Assembly: GCA_029246385.1 (NCBI GenBank)
Contig: JAQWNG010000021.1
Span: 1 to 55,207, forward strand
DNA: 55,207 bases
Source: Halioglobus sp.
Lineage (GTDB): Bacteria > Pseudomonadota > Gammaproteobacteria > Pseudomonadales > Halieaceae
Reading direction: 5' to 3'
A program made the translations under genes and the position numbers. The notes beneath the pieces are model-generated. The model did not search any database. It was not told where the DNA came from and saw only the letters and a program-made list of their open reading frames with translations. This document shows, piece by piece, positions 45,300-54,544 of this stretch. Numbering within the stretch: the first letter of the stretch is position 1; the number at the start of each line of letters is the position of its first letter.

Positions 45300-45689
45300 A
45301 TGTACCTTAAGGCAGATCACCTTAGAGCTCAGGTTATTCGACCAGCACTAGAATATATGGGTGCTTTGACTCCAGCAAATGAAGCATTTCTGCTCAATGC
45401 GGCGGTTAACCCGCCTGATGTAGGCCTGTTCGCTGCTAGCCCCGATGGCCTTGGGATTTTCCACATCACCGCCGCTCAACACAGTGACCTGTGGGATCGA
45501 TATCTGGCTTTCAACCCAGATCTCGCTAGCAGAGTCAGAGGATTAGCCAGCCAGCGCGCATTTCTTAGTGACCCTGACAGTGAACTGCAAACCAATCTCA
45601 GTTATTGCACCGCGATCGCCTGGCTAATGCAACTGCGAGCCGGTGGCGTGCAAGCACAACCCCAGACGGTGGCTGAGGCGATAGCCTAA
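45300..45689 (+). CDS. small conserved protein resembling a phage/prophage-encoded family
   Basis: Protein of 129 residues. The pattern VIRPALEYMG...FLLNAAVNP...GLGIFHITAAQHSDLWDRYL is like a family of small proteins of unknown function often found in phages and prophages, where a TAAHES motif and a GLFQ...HDDIW region occur. Here the HES part is NPP. No other phage gene is near, so this is an orphan. GAGG is 9 nt before the ATG at 45300. I do not know its role; a muramidase-like fold has crossed my mind but I cannot support it. Confidence 0.5.
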   Translation: MYLKADHLRAQVIRPALEYMGALTPANEAFLLNAAVNPPDVGLFAASPDGLGIFHITAAQHSDLWDRYLAFNPDLASRVRGLASQRAFLSDPDSELQTNLSYCTAIAWLMQLRAGGVQAQPQTVAEAIA

Positions 45690-45727
45690 ACACCAGCAAA
45701 GCGCCATCGTTCTCGCGGCGGTCTGCG

Positions 45728-46372
45728 CTAAACGCCCTGATCATCGCGCCTAGCACGCTGCAGTGTTTCCCAAACAGCAAGATCTTCTGGCCCGTCGATA
45801 TCACTCAAATACGGTAACTCTGCCCAAGTCAGCCCTGAGCTCATCAATGCGTGACACGTTTGTCTATAAACTTGGTCACTGCCCCATGCTATATCCTGAA
45901 AAATCTCGTACTTGATCTCTCCGGCACCAATCAATACATAACCACCGTCCGTCGCCGGGCCCAACACGACAGGCGCCACCTGCAATGCCTCAACTGCTTG
46001 TTCAAGATATGACCCGTCAATACTCGGACAATCACTGCCCACCAAAATAACGTACTCATAATGCGCCAAACCATGCGCCATAGCCTCGAACATCCGCTCC
46101 CCGAGGTCTGCACCGCGCTGCAGTGTCAGTCGGGCAACACCCAGTGCCTTACACACTCTAAAGAGCGCATGGTCTGGATCTCCCGCTACCGATAGCTCGA
46201 CAGCACCCAGACCGCAGTCGAGCAACTGATTGCAAACCCACAATGTTAGATGGCAATGTAAATCACAGGCTTCAGCGGCAGAAAGGTGCGGCATCATGCG
46301 GGTTTTAACCTGGCCCATTTGCGGCGACCGAGAAAATTGAATCAGCAATAGTGGGGCTTTATCAACGGCCAT
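45728..46372 (-). CDS. TIGR04282-family arsenosugar biosynthesis glycosyltransferase
   Basis: Protein of 214 residues of the DUF2064 type: FSRSPQMGQVKTRM at the N-terminus, QRGADLGERMFEAM, VILVGSDCPSIDG (metal/nucleotide Asp) and LGPATDGGYVLIG. In arsenosugar clusters this gene stands with TIGR04283 and ArsS, as here. It overlaps the previous gene by 11 bp. The start at 46372 is taken because the conserved N-terminus begins a few residues later. Confidence 0.9.
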   Translation of the reverse strand: MAVDKAPLLLIQFSRSPQMGQVKTRMMPHLSAAEACDLHCHLTLWVCNQLLDCGLGAVELSVAGDPDHALFRVCKALGVARLTLQRGADLGERMFEAMAHGLAHYEYVILVGSDCPSIDGSYLEQAVEALQVAPVVLGPATDGGYVLIGAGEIKYEIFQDIAWGSDQVYRQTCHALMSSGLTWAELPYLSDIDGPEDLAVWETLQRARRDDQGV

Positions 46373-47033
46373 AGTAGTAGCGCCACAACGTGGCGGGTGC
46401 CACACCCAAAAAATAAGCCAGGCGCAACAGCCACATACGCAACACTGTGGCCACTATGCCGCCCTCCTCCCAACGGCGACTGGACGTCACCACCGGTGTT
46501 TCGATGATAAAAGGGCTTTGCGCGCGACGCAGACGCTTGCAGTAGGCGACATCCTCCATCAAAGGAATATCGTTAAATCCTCCACTTTCATCAAATGTGG
46601 CTTTTTGAACAAACATCATCTGATCACCTGTCGCCACGGCAGTAAATCGCGAGCGCTGATTCATAAACCATTCGATAATCCGAAACGGCAGACTTTCGCC
46701 ACTCAAACGTACCTGACAGAAACCCCACGAGGGGCGCGCTAAAAGAGCGTGTTCAAGCGCTGAGGCTGAAATACCGGGCCGACTGTCAGCATGCAGGAAA
46801 CACACGTATGCCATGCATGCTATTTTCCCTCCGAGGTTCATCTGCCGCGCTCTTCCTCTGCCAGTCAGCAGTAGTTGATCACACAGCGGGAGCGCCAACG
46901 GCACGGTACGGTCGTCACTACCGCCATCTACCACGATTAACTCGCTGCTCGGATAGCGCGTACGCAAGTCGTTCAGCAAATCAACAACAGCGGCCTCCTC
47001 GTTGAGAACGGGGATAACAAAGCTAACACCCAT
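46362..47033 (-). CDS. TIGR04283-family arsenosugar biosynthesis glycosyltransferase
   Basis: GT2-fold protein of 223 residues: VSFVIPVLNEEAAV, ELIVVDGGSDD, CFLHADSRPG and GDQMMFVQKATFDESGGFND. This is the family that always accompanies TIGR04282 and ArsS. Its start overlaps the arsS stop by 1 bp (TGATG), so translation is coupled. It probably helps attach a glycerol or other headgroup to dimethylarsinoylriboside. Confidence 0.9.
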   Translation of the reverse strand: MGVSFVIPVLNEEAAVVDLLNDLRTRYPSSELIVVDGGSDDRTVPLALPLCDQLLLTGRGRARQMNLGGKIACMAYVCFLHADSRPGISASALEHALLARPSWGFCQVRLSGESLPFRIIEWFMNQRSRFTAVATGDQMMFVQKATFDESGGFNDIPLMEDVAYCKRLRRAQSPFIIETPVVTSSRRWEEGGIVATVLRMWLLRLAYFLGVAPATLWRYYYGR

Positions 47034-47986
47034 CAAGCCTCCAAAGCACCACCACAGCTGCTGCCCTGTCCCGCCGCACAGCCATAGCAATGTTCACCGG
47101 TAATGATGGGCTGATCCAGCGTCATCGTGGGCAACAGGTCGCTGATATGACGACGCCTGTCACTCGCCAACAGAGGAAGTTCAAGCATTTGGTTGAAGTC
47201 GCAATCGTAAAGGAAACCCTGCCAGTCGATACTGAGCAGTCGACGACACATCAGTGTCTCCATATTAGATTGGCTAAAATTGTCGCGCAGCAAATGCATG
47301 TACTGTGTGTACGTACCCTGCGCTAGCAATACCGCTCCAAATCGACTGATGGGCATGTTCGTAATGGTCATTAGGTGATTAAAGCGGATACCGAACCGCT
47401 GTTTCAATTCACGCCGATAGTCCGCTTCTAACGTCTCCTGTGGCGGCGGCAATACAGGCCCCGCCGGATTATAGACGAGATTAAGTATACGTTCTGCGCC
47501 ATAGCCTAACGCGTTGAGCTGCTGCAATGCCTCAATACTCGCATCAAAAACACCCTTGCCACGCTGCGCCTCCACATTCTGTTCTGCATAGCACGGCAAT
47601 GAGGCGCTAATTTCGACCTGCTGCTGAGCCAAAAACTCGCCCAGATCTTCCTGCCCAGGTTCTAACAAAACAGTTAGGTTACAGCGGTCTATCACGTGCA
47701 CACCGAGTCGACGTGCCTCGCGCACCAGATAACGGAAATGCGGATTTAACTCTGGTGCGCCGCCCGTCAAATCCAACGTCTTCAATGAGGCGCAGTCAAG
47801 CAGGGCTAATACCGCGTCAACGGTTTCTCTGTCCATTTGTTCAGTGCGCTGTGGCCCAGCATTAACATGACAATGCACACAACTGAGATTACATAAATAC
47901 CCAAGATTGACTTGCAGCGTCTCAAGTGACGCACGACGCACCGGTGGAAAATCGCTGTGCAATAAAAGAGGACGCGTGTCACGCAT
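47033..47986 (-). CDS. arsS: arsenosugar biosynthesis radical SAM protein ArsS
   Basis: Radical SAM enzyme of 317 residues. The cluster-binding motif CNLSCVHC gives Cys32, Cys36 and Cys39; LTGGAPELNP follows, and the C-terminus holds a second Cys group (CYGCAAGQGSSC). ArsS transfers the adenosyl/ribosyl moiety of SAM to methylated arsenic. It leads a three-gene coupled operon with both glycosyltransferases. ArsM, which supplies the dimethylated substrate, is not adjacent. Confidence 0.95.
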   Translation of the reverse strand: MRDTRPLLLHSDFPPVRRASLETLQVNLGYLCNLSCVHCHVNAGPQRTEQMDRETVDAVLALLDCASLKTLDLTGGAPELNPHFRYLVREARRLGVHVIDRCNLTVLLEPGQEDLGEFLAQQQVEISASLPCYAEQNVEAQRGKGVFDASIEALQQLNALGYGAERILNLVYNPAGPVLPPPQETLEADYRRELKQRFGIRFNHLMTITNMPISRFGAVLLAQGTYTQYMHLLRDNFSQSNMETLMCRRLLSIDWQGFLYDCDFNQMLELPLLASDRRRHISDLLPTMTLDQPIITGEHCYGCAAGQGSSCGGALEA

Positions 47987-48048
47987 AAACGTTAAATAAC
48001 CTATTCAAAATGGATTCAAGGAGTGCCGCTGGGCCGAAATTGTGGCGT

Positions 48049-49986
48049 CTAGTAGTTGGCATGCCGCTCAAGTGGCGTTAGCAACTGCTGAGTATCGCCA
48101 ACCAGATACTGGAACACCACATTATAAGCCAACACAGCCTGCACATAATTACGCGTTTCCTGATACGGGATAGTCTCAATCCAAACCTCAACAGGCACGC
48201 CTTTTCCAGCCTTATCGCGCCATCGGTCTACCCGATGCGGGCCAGCGTTGTAGGCCGTTAGGGCAAAGACCCTATTACCCCCAAACCGCGCTAACACCTG
48301 CCGATAATAGGCACTCCCCAAAAGTACATTGTGTTCTACCTCGAACAGATCGGCCGGCGTATGTGGCTGCTTCAGCGATGCCGCCACCTGCTTTGCTGTG
48401 GCGGGCATGATTTGCATCAGGCCGCGCGCGCCGACCGGAGACTGGGCTTCAGCAAAAAAAGCGCTCTCGCGACGTGCAATAGACATCAGTTCTGTGCGAG
48501 GCACATCATGCGTCGCGGCGTGGCGCGTAAAAATTTCTTGGTATGGCGTAGGAAATCGCTGATCCAGCGCGTCCCACGCTTTCGCTCTGGTGGCCGCATC
48601 TATTGCCATTCTGTACCAGCCATTTTGTGTAGCCAGCAACGCAAGGTTCTGCTGTTGCGCTGCGCTATCAGTCGACTGTAACAATACATACCACTCCGAC
48701 TGCGCTAACCTATCCTCATCATGAAATTTCAACTCTTCGATACGCGCTAAAGCGGGAAACTCTAGCACCTTCTTGTCACCATCCATCACCAATTTTTCAT
48801 GGTTGAGCGCATACCTACGGCCTACTGTGTCTGCAGCAAGAAACCCATAATAATCCCGTTCCTGTGCCAATAATTCTAGCGTGGCGCTTGCCACTGCGGA
48901 CTCGCCGCGCCATTCCTGCACGACTGCAAGCCAGTAACGCCATACGCTCTTCTCTTTAGTCTCCAATGACAGCAGCGACAGATTATACTCTACCGCTGCC
49001 CAGTCCTGCTCCTTAAGTGCCCAGCGCAATCGGATGCCGATAAGTTTGTCATCGCCAAGGCGATGTAGCGCTCCCTCTAGCCAAACACTATTAGAAGCCG
49101 TGCGTGACAACAGGCTTTGTCGCGCAATGGCATACTCTATCTGCACAACCTGCTCCGAGCTGAAGTCCAGCTTGCCCTGCAGATCAGCCCAATATGACAA
49201 GGCCTTTGGCGGACTGTATCTGGCCAAGTAGACTAAACCACGCGTGGCGATATCTGATGAATAAGGGCTGTTAGGCGGCAAAGATACTTTAATGAGAGCC
49301 TCCGGACTGTCATACACCTGCCGTAATTTATCGATCCAAGGCTGCAGAGCTACGCTACCTTTTTTGCCGACAAATCCCATGAGCGAGCGCTGACGAGCAC
49401 TAAACGCATTGAGCATGCGCGTCCACACAATCTCGTCAGTCATTGCGCCTGTAGACTGCCAGGCTATAAATAACGGGTCACACTCGTCAGGCTGCGATTT
49501 TCCGTGCACCCACAGTTTTTTAGCACCCGCCCAAGCGGCCTCCTTATTGCCACTTGCCAACTGCGCTCTAAAGTAATAACACTTCAGCACCACACTGTTG
49601 GGTTCCTGCGGCATCACTTGTAGAAAGTCTTGCCAACGCCTGGCGCTCCCCACCTCGCGCAGATAGATCGCCAAAAAACGATTGGGCAGCGGAGTACCGG
49701 CGCTGCGATCGAGGAAGGTCTGAGCGTCCGACGGATACACTTTCTCTGGCTGACGTGTAAGTTGAAAATAATCCAAATAAATAGCTAACGGATAATTATC
49801 CAGCGCCGGACGCAATTCTTCATATCTTAGCCACTGACCAAGGTCTATCGCTCGCACAGCCTCCGCATAATCGCGGCGCTGATCGGCCAGATTCTGGGCA
49901 AACACAACCTGACACTGGGCCACCGCAGCCAGCAAGATCCAGACCGTTATAAAACATTTCTTACCCTGACTCGTCCGAAACTGCAC
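48049..49986 (-). CDS. slt: soluble lytic murein transglycosylase Slt
   Basis: Protein of 645 residues, as expected for Slt70. A signal peptide (about 12-31) is followed by a long alpha-superhelical U/L region and a C-terminal SLT domain with the catalytic Glu507 in RRESAFF, then GARGLMQIMPATA and ALTAYNAGPHRV. It cleaves the MurNAc-GlcNAc bond of peptidoglycan with formation of the 1,6-anhydro end. Confidence 0.96.
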   Translation of the reverse strand: MQFRTSQGKKCFITVWILLAAVAQCQVVFAQNLADQRRDYAEAVRAIDLGQWLRYEELRPALDNYPLAIYLDYFQLTRQPEKVYPSDAQTFLDRSAGTPLPNRFLAIYLREVGSARRWQDFLQVMPQEPNSVVLKCYYFRAQLASGNKEAAWAGAKKLWVHGKSQPDECDPLFIAWQSTGAMTDEIVWTRMLNAFSARQRSLMGFVGKKGSVALQPWIDKLRQVYDSPEALIKVSLPPNSPYSSDIATRGLVYLARYSPPKALSYWADLQGKLDFSSEQVVQIEYAIARQSLLSRTASNSVWLEGALHRLGDDKLIGIRLRWALKEQDWAAVEYNLSLLSLETKEKSVWRYWLAVVQEWRGESAVASATLELLAQERDYYGFLAADTVGRRYALNHEKLVMDGDKKVLEFPALARIEELKFHDEDRLAQSEWYVLLQSTDSAAQQQNLALLATQNGWYRMAIDAATRAKAWDALDQRFPTPYQEIFTRHAATHDVPRTELMSIARRESAFFAEAQSPVGARGLMQIMPATAKQVAASLKQPHTPADLFEVEHNVLLGSAYYRQVLARFGGNRVFALTAYNAGPHRVDRWRDKAGKGVPVEVWIETIPYQETRNYVQAVLAYNVVFQYLVGDTQQLLTPLERHANY

Positions 49987-50131
49987 AAAACTCCCTCAAC
50001 TTCAACCGCGTTTAAAAACTCATTGCATGCTGCTACATGTCTGAACTGCCGCTAGAGTGAGGTGGGTTTCGACTAATTGCAATAGACGCAGCAGTATTTT
50101 CGTTATGCGTGCTAGAGTCCTCTCACCGTGC

Positions 50132-50692
50132 TTAAAAAAACAAGCCGAGCGTCGGCCATTCTATACCGGCATAGTCCAGCACCACCTCACGGCGAATAAT
50201 CCGAAATCCATCAGACTGGGACAATAAAGTATCGCGCCGCTGTCCACTGTAGATAGTCGTGTCGCTGCCGGGACGCGCATAGTAGAGGTGGAAGTTACTT
50301 AGCACGGATAACGTGTCATGACTTTGCTCCATCAACTCAATGTTGCCAACAAGGCGTCGAGTGCGAGCAGGCGGATTTTCTGACCAGGAATTTATCTTGT
50401 AGGCGCGCTCAGCACGCAGCATCAGGAGGATATAGCCCTCTTCGCGGTGCGGGCAACCCGTAGAGTTTTGACCTTCTAATTCACGCTCGACGCTAATCAT
50501 GTCCTCCTGTCCACGTTCGCGATTATTGACTTGCACGTTCACGCGAGACGGGACCAGATAAAGCACGTCCTCGCTAAGTAACGTTAGCCATTGCAAGTAT
50601 TGACGACTGTCTAGCAACCGCGCCTCGTGAAAGTAGAAACGCTCTAGCTGCCTCTGTAATCCGGGGGTTATCTCAACCGAAAGTATGCTCAT
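50132..50692 (-). CDS. aromatic-ring-hydroxylating dioxygenase, beta subunit
   Basis: Protein of 186 residues with the NTF2-like fold of ring-hydroxylating dioxygenase small subunits (FYFHEARLLDSRQYLQW near the N-terminus). Its ATG overlaps the alpha-subunit stop by 4 bp, so the two are coupled. It has a structural role in the alpha3beta3 oxygenase. No ferredoxin or reductase gene follows. Confidence 0.92.
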   Translation of the reverse strand: MSILSVEITPGLQRQLERFYFHEARLLDSRQYLQWLTLLSEDVLYLVPSRVNVQVNNRERGQEDMISVERELEGQNSTGCPHREEGYILLMLRAERAYKINSWSENPPARTRRLVGNIELMEQSHDTLSVLSNFHLYYARPGSDTTIYSGQRRDTLLSQSDGFRIIRREVVLDYAGIEWPTLGLFF

Positions 50693-51975
50693 AGCGACCT
50701 CTCCACCGCCTGTAGTTCTTTTTTCCAACGGGTAAAAAAGTGTCGTGCATAAAATTCATTGGCGGTCACACTAACCAAGCCCGGCATGTCAGGATGCGAC
50801 TTTTCTTCTCCGAGACCCAATCCGTAGTAGTAAGGGCGATCATCTGCAAAATCGATATTACTGCCCAAAAACTGCTGCGACCAGACCTCAGAATCTTCCT
50901 GTTCGAGTATGCCGGCGGGACCAAAAAAAGAACTGTAGTTGGTGCGTAAAATTTTCTTGATACTATCCGGTGCATCGGCGGGGACCACCGCCCAAGACCA
51001 GTATTCTACTTTTCCCGGACCTCTAGGGTGGGATACCTTAAAGGACGTATTGGACCAAAGAAACGACAGGTTAGGATAGACCCCGTACGTTAATCCCTTC
51101 ATCCGTGAGCGCAAGTCTCCGACGCGCTCGGTGGCCTGCGCTTGAATATCCCGCAAGTAATTTTGCACCTCATTTCCTCCGAAGATCGAACCCACCGCCT
51201 CCATGCCCCACGCCACTTCGTCTACTGGCGCGTTCTCAGGCATCAAACGAAAGGTGGCGCCATGACCCGGCGTGGTCACCACACTGTGCCCAAGTTGCTC
51301 GATGATATCCTGCGCCTCTCTGGGAATAATAGCGCTATGCAAAAACGCACCGTGGTTAACATCCCCCAACTGATTCTCCACGGGAAGCTTCCAATTAGCA
51401 TTGATAACCCAACGGTGAGGTGCACCCATAAATTCTATGCCGCCAGGAAAGCGGTCGAAAAAGGCATCCAGGTAAAAACGCATATCGCCTAAGTAGTCTT
51501 CTAAGGAAATAATGGCTTCATCGAAACTACCAAAAATCATGCCGCGCCAAGACTCAACTCTTGGCACTCGTTTCAGCCCGAGTTGGCTCTTATCCGGTTT
51601 ACGGACGACTTCGCTTTCCTGAGGAATTGTCATCAGATCCCCCTCTACCGAATAGGACCAGCTGTGGTATGGGCAGACAAAACGCTTGGTGTTGCCGTGA
51701 TCAGCCCGGCACACGGGCAATCCTCGATGGGTGCAGCTGTTTATATTGGCGTAAACGCACCCATCCTGGCCACGGGAAAGGATTATCGGCGTTTCGCACA
51801 TATAGGCTTGTACGAAATCCCCCGGCGTCCTTATCTGCGATTCATGCCCCAGAAATAGCCAAGATTTTCCGAAGATACCGCGTTTCTCCAATGCATAAAC
51901 CTTGTCATCAGACCAGCAGCGTCGACTAATCAGAGAGGCGTCGTCATTCACCAAATCACTGATGTTTAGACTCAC
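50689..51975 (-). CDS. aromatic-ring-hydroxylating dioxygenase, Rieske alpha subunit
   Basis: Protein of 428 residues. The Rieske 2Fe-2S site is CTHRG (Cys81, His83) and CPYHSW (Cys101, His104); the mononuclear iron site is in GDVNHGAFLH, the D-x2-H-x4-H motif. The enzyme adds O2 to an aromatic ring or related substrate. The start is ambiguous: GTG at 51975 has GGAGGG directly before it, while the ATG four codons earlier has no site, so the GTG is used. The gene is divergent from a TetR regulator. Confidence 0.93.
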   Translation of the reverse strand: MSLNISDLVNDDASLISRRCWSDDKVYALEKRGIFGKSWLFLGHESQIRTPGDFVQAYMCETPIILSRGQDGCVYANINSCTHRGLPVCRADHGNTKRFVCPYHSWSYSVEGDLMTIPQESEVVRKPDKSQLGLKRVPRVESWRGMIFGSFDEAIISLEDYLGDMRFYLDAFFDRFPGGIEFMGAPHRWVINANWKLPVENQLGDVNHGAFLHSAIIPREAQDIIEQLGHSVVTTPGHGATFRLMPENAPVDEVAWGMEAVGSIFGGNEVQNYLRDIQAQATERVGDLRSRMKGLTYGVYPNLSFLWSNTSFKVSHPRGPGKVEYWSWAVVPADAPDSIKKILRTNYSSFFGPAGILEQEDSEVWSQQFLGSNIDFADDRPYYYGLGLGEEKSHPDMPGLVSVTANEFYARHFFTRWKKELQAVERSL

Positions 51976-52076
51976 TACTCCCTCCATTTGTTATCATTTA
52001 GTAATATTTTTACAGTATAAAAGGCTTTAAGTCGAAAATTAAAGGGCTTTATGGTAGTTTTTGCTTATTATTTAGC

Positions 52077-52088
52077 GATCATATGATC
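52077..52088. promoter_or_regulatory. 12-bp palindrome, candidate TetR operator
   Basis: GATCATATGATC is a perfect palindrome in the 107-bp region between the dioxygenase and the tetR-like gene. It includes the first possible ATG (52083) of the regulator. A pair of similar sequences, AAAGGCTTT and AAAGGGCTTT, lies about 50 bp to the left (roughly 52020-52050). Either could be the operator. TetR-family genes usually bind palindromes between themselves and the divergent target. Confidence 0.4.
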
Positions 52089-52751
52089 ATTTTTATGACG
52101 ACGAACAACGCAGAACCCACTAACAAAACAAAAGGCGAGCGCACCGCTAGCCGCATTATGGATGCAGCGGAAGGTCTCTTCGCCACGCATGGGTACGACG
52201 GAACCAGTCTGCGTCAGATTGCAACGCAAGCGGAAATCAAGCAACCTGGACTTTACAATCATTTTTCGGACAAAGAAGCGTTGTACCAAGCGGTATTGTT
52301 TCGGGCACTCAACCCCATGACATTGGCTTTGTCGAAACACATTGACGAGGCGTCAACTCTAAAAGAATACGCAGACCTGCCAACCATCATCACAGACATC
52401 CTGCTAGAGCATCCGACCATGGCCGTATTGTTTCAGCGAGCCATGCAGGGCGACAGTTCCTCGGCGGGTAATTTATTAGTAAATACTTGGCTAGAGACGT
52501 TACTGCAACAGGGGATGACAAGTCTGCAGGCTCTTGACGGCATCACAAGTGCCAAAAATGAGCGTCCCACGTCGCGCAGCCGTGCCGCGCTTGCCATCAA
52601 CCTCATCGCTATGTTCAATCTCACGACGGGTTACTTCTTATCGCAGCGCGCATTCGCTTCCGTCGCGCAAGGCGACTTATTGGATCCGGACAACATTGCG
52701 AGACAAAAACGGCTACTGCATAAAGTTATCAGAGCGATGTTAATCAGCTGA
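52083..52751 (+). CDS. TetR/AcrR family transcriptional regulator
   Basis: Protein of 222 residues with an N-terminal TetR helix-turn-helix (about 20-65: RIMDAAEGLFATHGYDGTSLRQIA...QPGLYNHF) and a variable ligand-binding C-terminal domain. It is divergent from the dioxygenase genes and precedes a monooxygenase gene, so it probably controls one or both. ATGs at 52083 and 52095 are both possible starts; neither has a clear ribosome binding site, and the first lies inside the palindrome. Confidence 0.92.
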   Translation: MIIFMTTNNAEPTNKTKGERTASRIMDAAEGLFATHGYDGTSLRQIATQAEIKQPGLYNHFSDKEALYQAVLFRALNPMTLALSKHIDEASTLKEYADLPTIITDILLEHPTMAVLFQRAMQGDSSSAGNLLVNTWLETLLQQGMTSLQALDGITSAKNERPTSRSRAALAINLIAMFNLTTGYFLSQRAFASVAQGDLLDPDNIARQKRLLHKVIRAMLIS

Positions 52752-52864
52752 GCCACCTCACTTGGCAAAAAATACAGCCGGCACTACTGGTCGAAAACAA
52801 TCAGACCAGCTACCCTAAGACCACTAGGCAATACCGTCGAATACCACGAAATAAGAGTTCCACC

Positions 52865-54373
52865 ATGACTGATCCAAACGCCCATGAAAGCCCCGCAGTG
52901 AGTGCGCCATGGGCGCAATCAGGGCGCCAACCTCGAATCGCGATTATTGGCGCAGGCATGTCCGGCATTGCCGCTGTGGTGAAGCTTCAAAAAGCCGGTT
53001 ATACCGATCTCACCGTGTATGAAAAAACCGGAAAAGTGGGTGGGACATGGCGAGAAAATACCTACCCAGGTTTGTCCTGCGATGTTCCATCACGCTGGTA
53101 CAGTTTCTACTTTGCGCTGAAAGGCGACTGGCCAAACCGCTACTCTTACGGTGCAGACATTCAAGCCTACTTAGAACAAGTCGCGGCAGATTTTGGCGTC
53201 ATAGAGAAAGTAGCATTCAATACCGCGGTGTCTGACCTTACCTATGCAGCACCCTGCTGGCACCTTGTGACTTCCGATGGAAAGCAGCAAGTGTTTGATG
53301 TGGTCATCTCAGCAACAGGCATCCTACATCAGCCCAACTATCCGGACATCAATGGACTCGACAGTTTTGGTGGTGCCTGTTTCCACACCGCACGCTGGGA
53401 TCACGCGGCAGATTTAACAGGCAAGCGGGTTGGCATCATCGGCACAGGCTCTACAGCCTGCCAGATCGTCGGTGCGATCACTGAGCAGGTCAGTGAGATG
53501 CACGTCTTCCAACGCACACCGCATTGGTTATCGCCACTGCCACAGATAAAATACTCGAAAAGCTGGAATCGCTTAATGTCTGCCTTTCCGTTCCTACAGC
53601 GGCTGTCTTATCACTACTATTGCAAACTGATGGTCAACACTTTTAGCGCGGCCACTGTTGGCAATAAGTTTATGCAACGTCTCATTAACAAAACATGTGT
53701 GAAGCACCTTGCCGACAATGTGCCTGACCCATCGTTGCGAGCTAGGCTAACCCCAGATTACGATGCAACGTGTAAGCGCCTAATTTTTTGCTCTGATTTC
53801 TACCCTGCAATGAGTCGCTCCAACGCACACCTTATTACAGATGGTATCAAGCAGATAGAAGCGGAGGGTATCCGAACGCTGGATGGCACACTGCATAAGC
53901 TCGATGCGCTCATACTTGCGACCGGCTTTAATGCCGCTGCGTTTGTTCTGCCCGCACGCGTTACGGGGGAAGAAGGGGTGGACTTAGAGACTCAGTGGGA
54001 TGGTGCTCCACGAGCCCACCGTGCAGTTGCGCTGCCAGGCTTTCCAAACTTCTGGATGGTGGAGGGCCCCACTGGGCCGGTGGGCAATCTGTCACTCATT
54101 GCCATCTCAGAACATCAGGTTGATTACATCGTAAGCATGCTAGATCACATGAAAAAAGAGGGACTTGCTGCTATCGCCGCGAAACAGTCCGCCTTTGATC
54201 ATTACAACGCTGCAATGCGTGAAGCGATCAAAAATACTACGTGGGCAAATGGAGGATGCACGAGTTGGTATTTCGATAAAAGCGGTGTGCCTAACCTCTA
54301 TCCTTGGCCACCCTTTCGTTATCTAAAATCGATGCATAATCCCAACTACTCGGAATACCACTTGATAAAATAG
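52865..54373 (+). CDS. Baeyer-Villiger-type flavin monooxygenase
   Basis: Protein of 502 residues with two dinucleotide folds: FAD motif IIGAGMSG (about 29-36) and NADPH motif IIGTGSTA. The type I Baeyer-Villiger fingerprint FxGxxxHxxxW is present as FGGACFHTARW and is followed by Asp. These enzymes insert oxygen next to a ketone to give an ester or lactone; some oxidise heteroatoms. It lies 113 bp after the TetR gene on the same strand and near the Rieske dioxygenase, consistent with one catabolic unit for a cyclic or aromatic compound. Confidence 0.93.
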   Translation: MTDPNAHESPAVSAPWAQSGRQPRIAIIGAGMSGIAAVVKLQKAGYTDLTVYEKTGKVGGTWRENTYPGLSCDVPSRWYSFYFALKGDWPNRYSYGADIQAYLEQVAADFGVIEKVAFNTAVSDLTYAAPCWHLVTSDGKQQVFDVVISATGILHQPNYPDINGLDSFGGACFHTARWDHAADLTGKRVGIIGTGSTACQIVGAITEQVSEMHVFQRTPHWLSPLPQIKYSKSWNRLMSAFPFLQRLSYHYYCKLMVNTFSAATVGNKFMQRLINKTCVKHLADNVPDPSLRARLTPDYDATCKRLIFCSDFYPAMSRSNAHLITDGIKQIEAEGIRTLDGTLHKLDALILATGFNAAAFVLPARVTGEEGVDLETQWDGAPRAHRAVALPGFPNFWMVEGPTGPVGNLSLIAISEHQVDYIVSMLDHMKKEGLAAIAAKQSAFDHYNAAMREAIKNTTWANGGCTSWYFDKSGVPNLYPWPPFRYLKSMHNPNYSEYHLIK

Positions 54374-54422
54374 CGACTTGCGATTTGCAATCGGACGCGG
54401 AATAATCCCGCCCATCAGTCAT

Positions 54423-54499
54423 CCGCCCTTAGCTCAGCTGGATAGAGCGTCCCCCTCCTAAGGGGAAGGTCGCACGTTCGAATCGTGCAGGGCGGGCCA
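54423..54499 (+). tRNA. tRNA-Arg (anticodon CCT)
   Basis: The 77-nt cloverleaf folds fully by eye: acceptor CCGCCCT pairs with AGGGCGG, the D-arm is GCTCAGCTGGATAGAGC, the anticodon stem TCCCC/GGGGA carries loop CTCCTAA (anticodon CCT), the T-arm is GCACG-TTCGAAT-CGTGC, then discriminator G and an encoded CCA. It reads the rare Arg codon AGG. tRNA-Arg genes of this type are frequent integration sites of islands and phages, and here an anomalous gene-poor region follows. Confidence 0.96.
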
Positions 54500-54544
54500 C
54501 TAAACTACTCATTTATATATATTTTATTCTTGAGCCTTTTTGCC

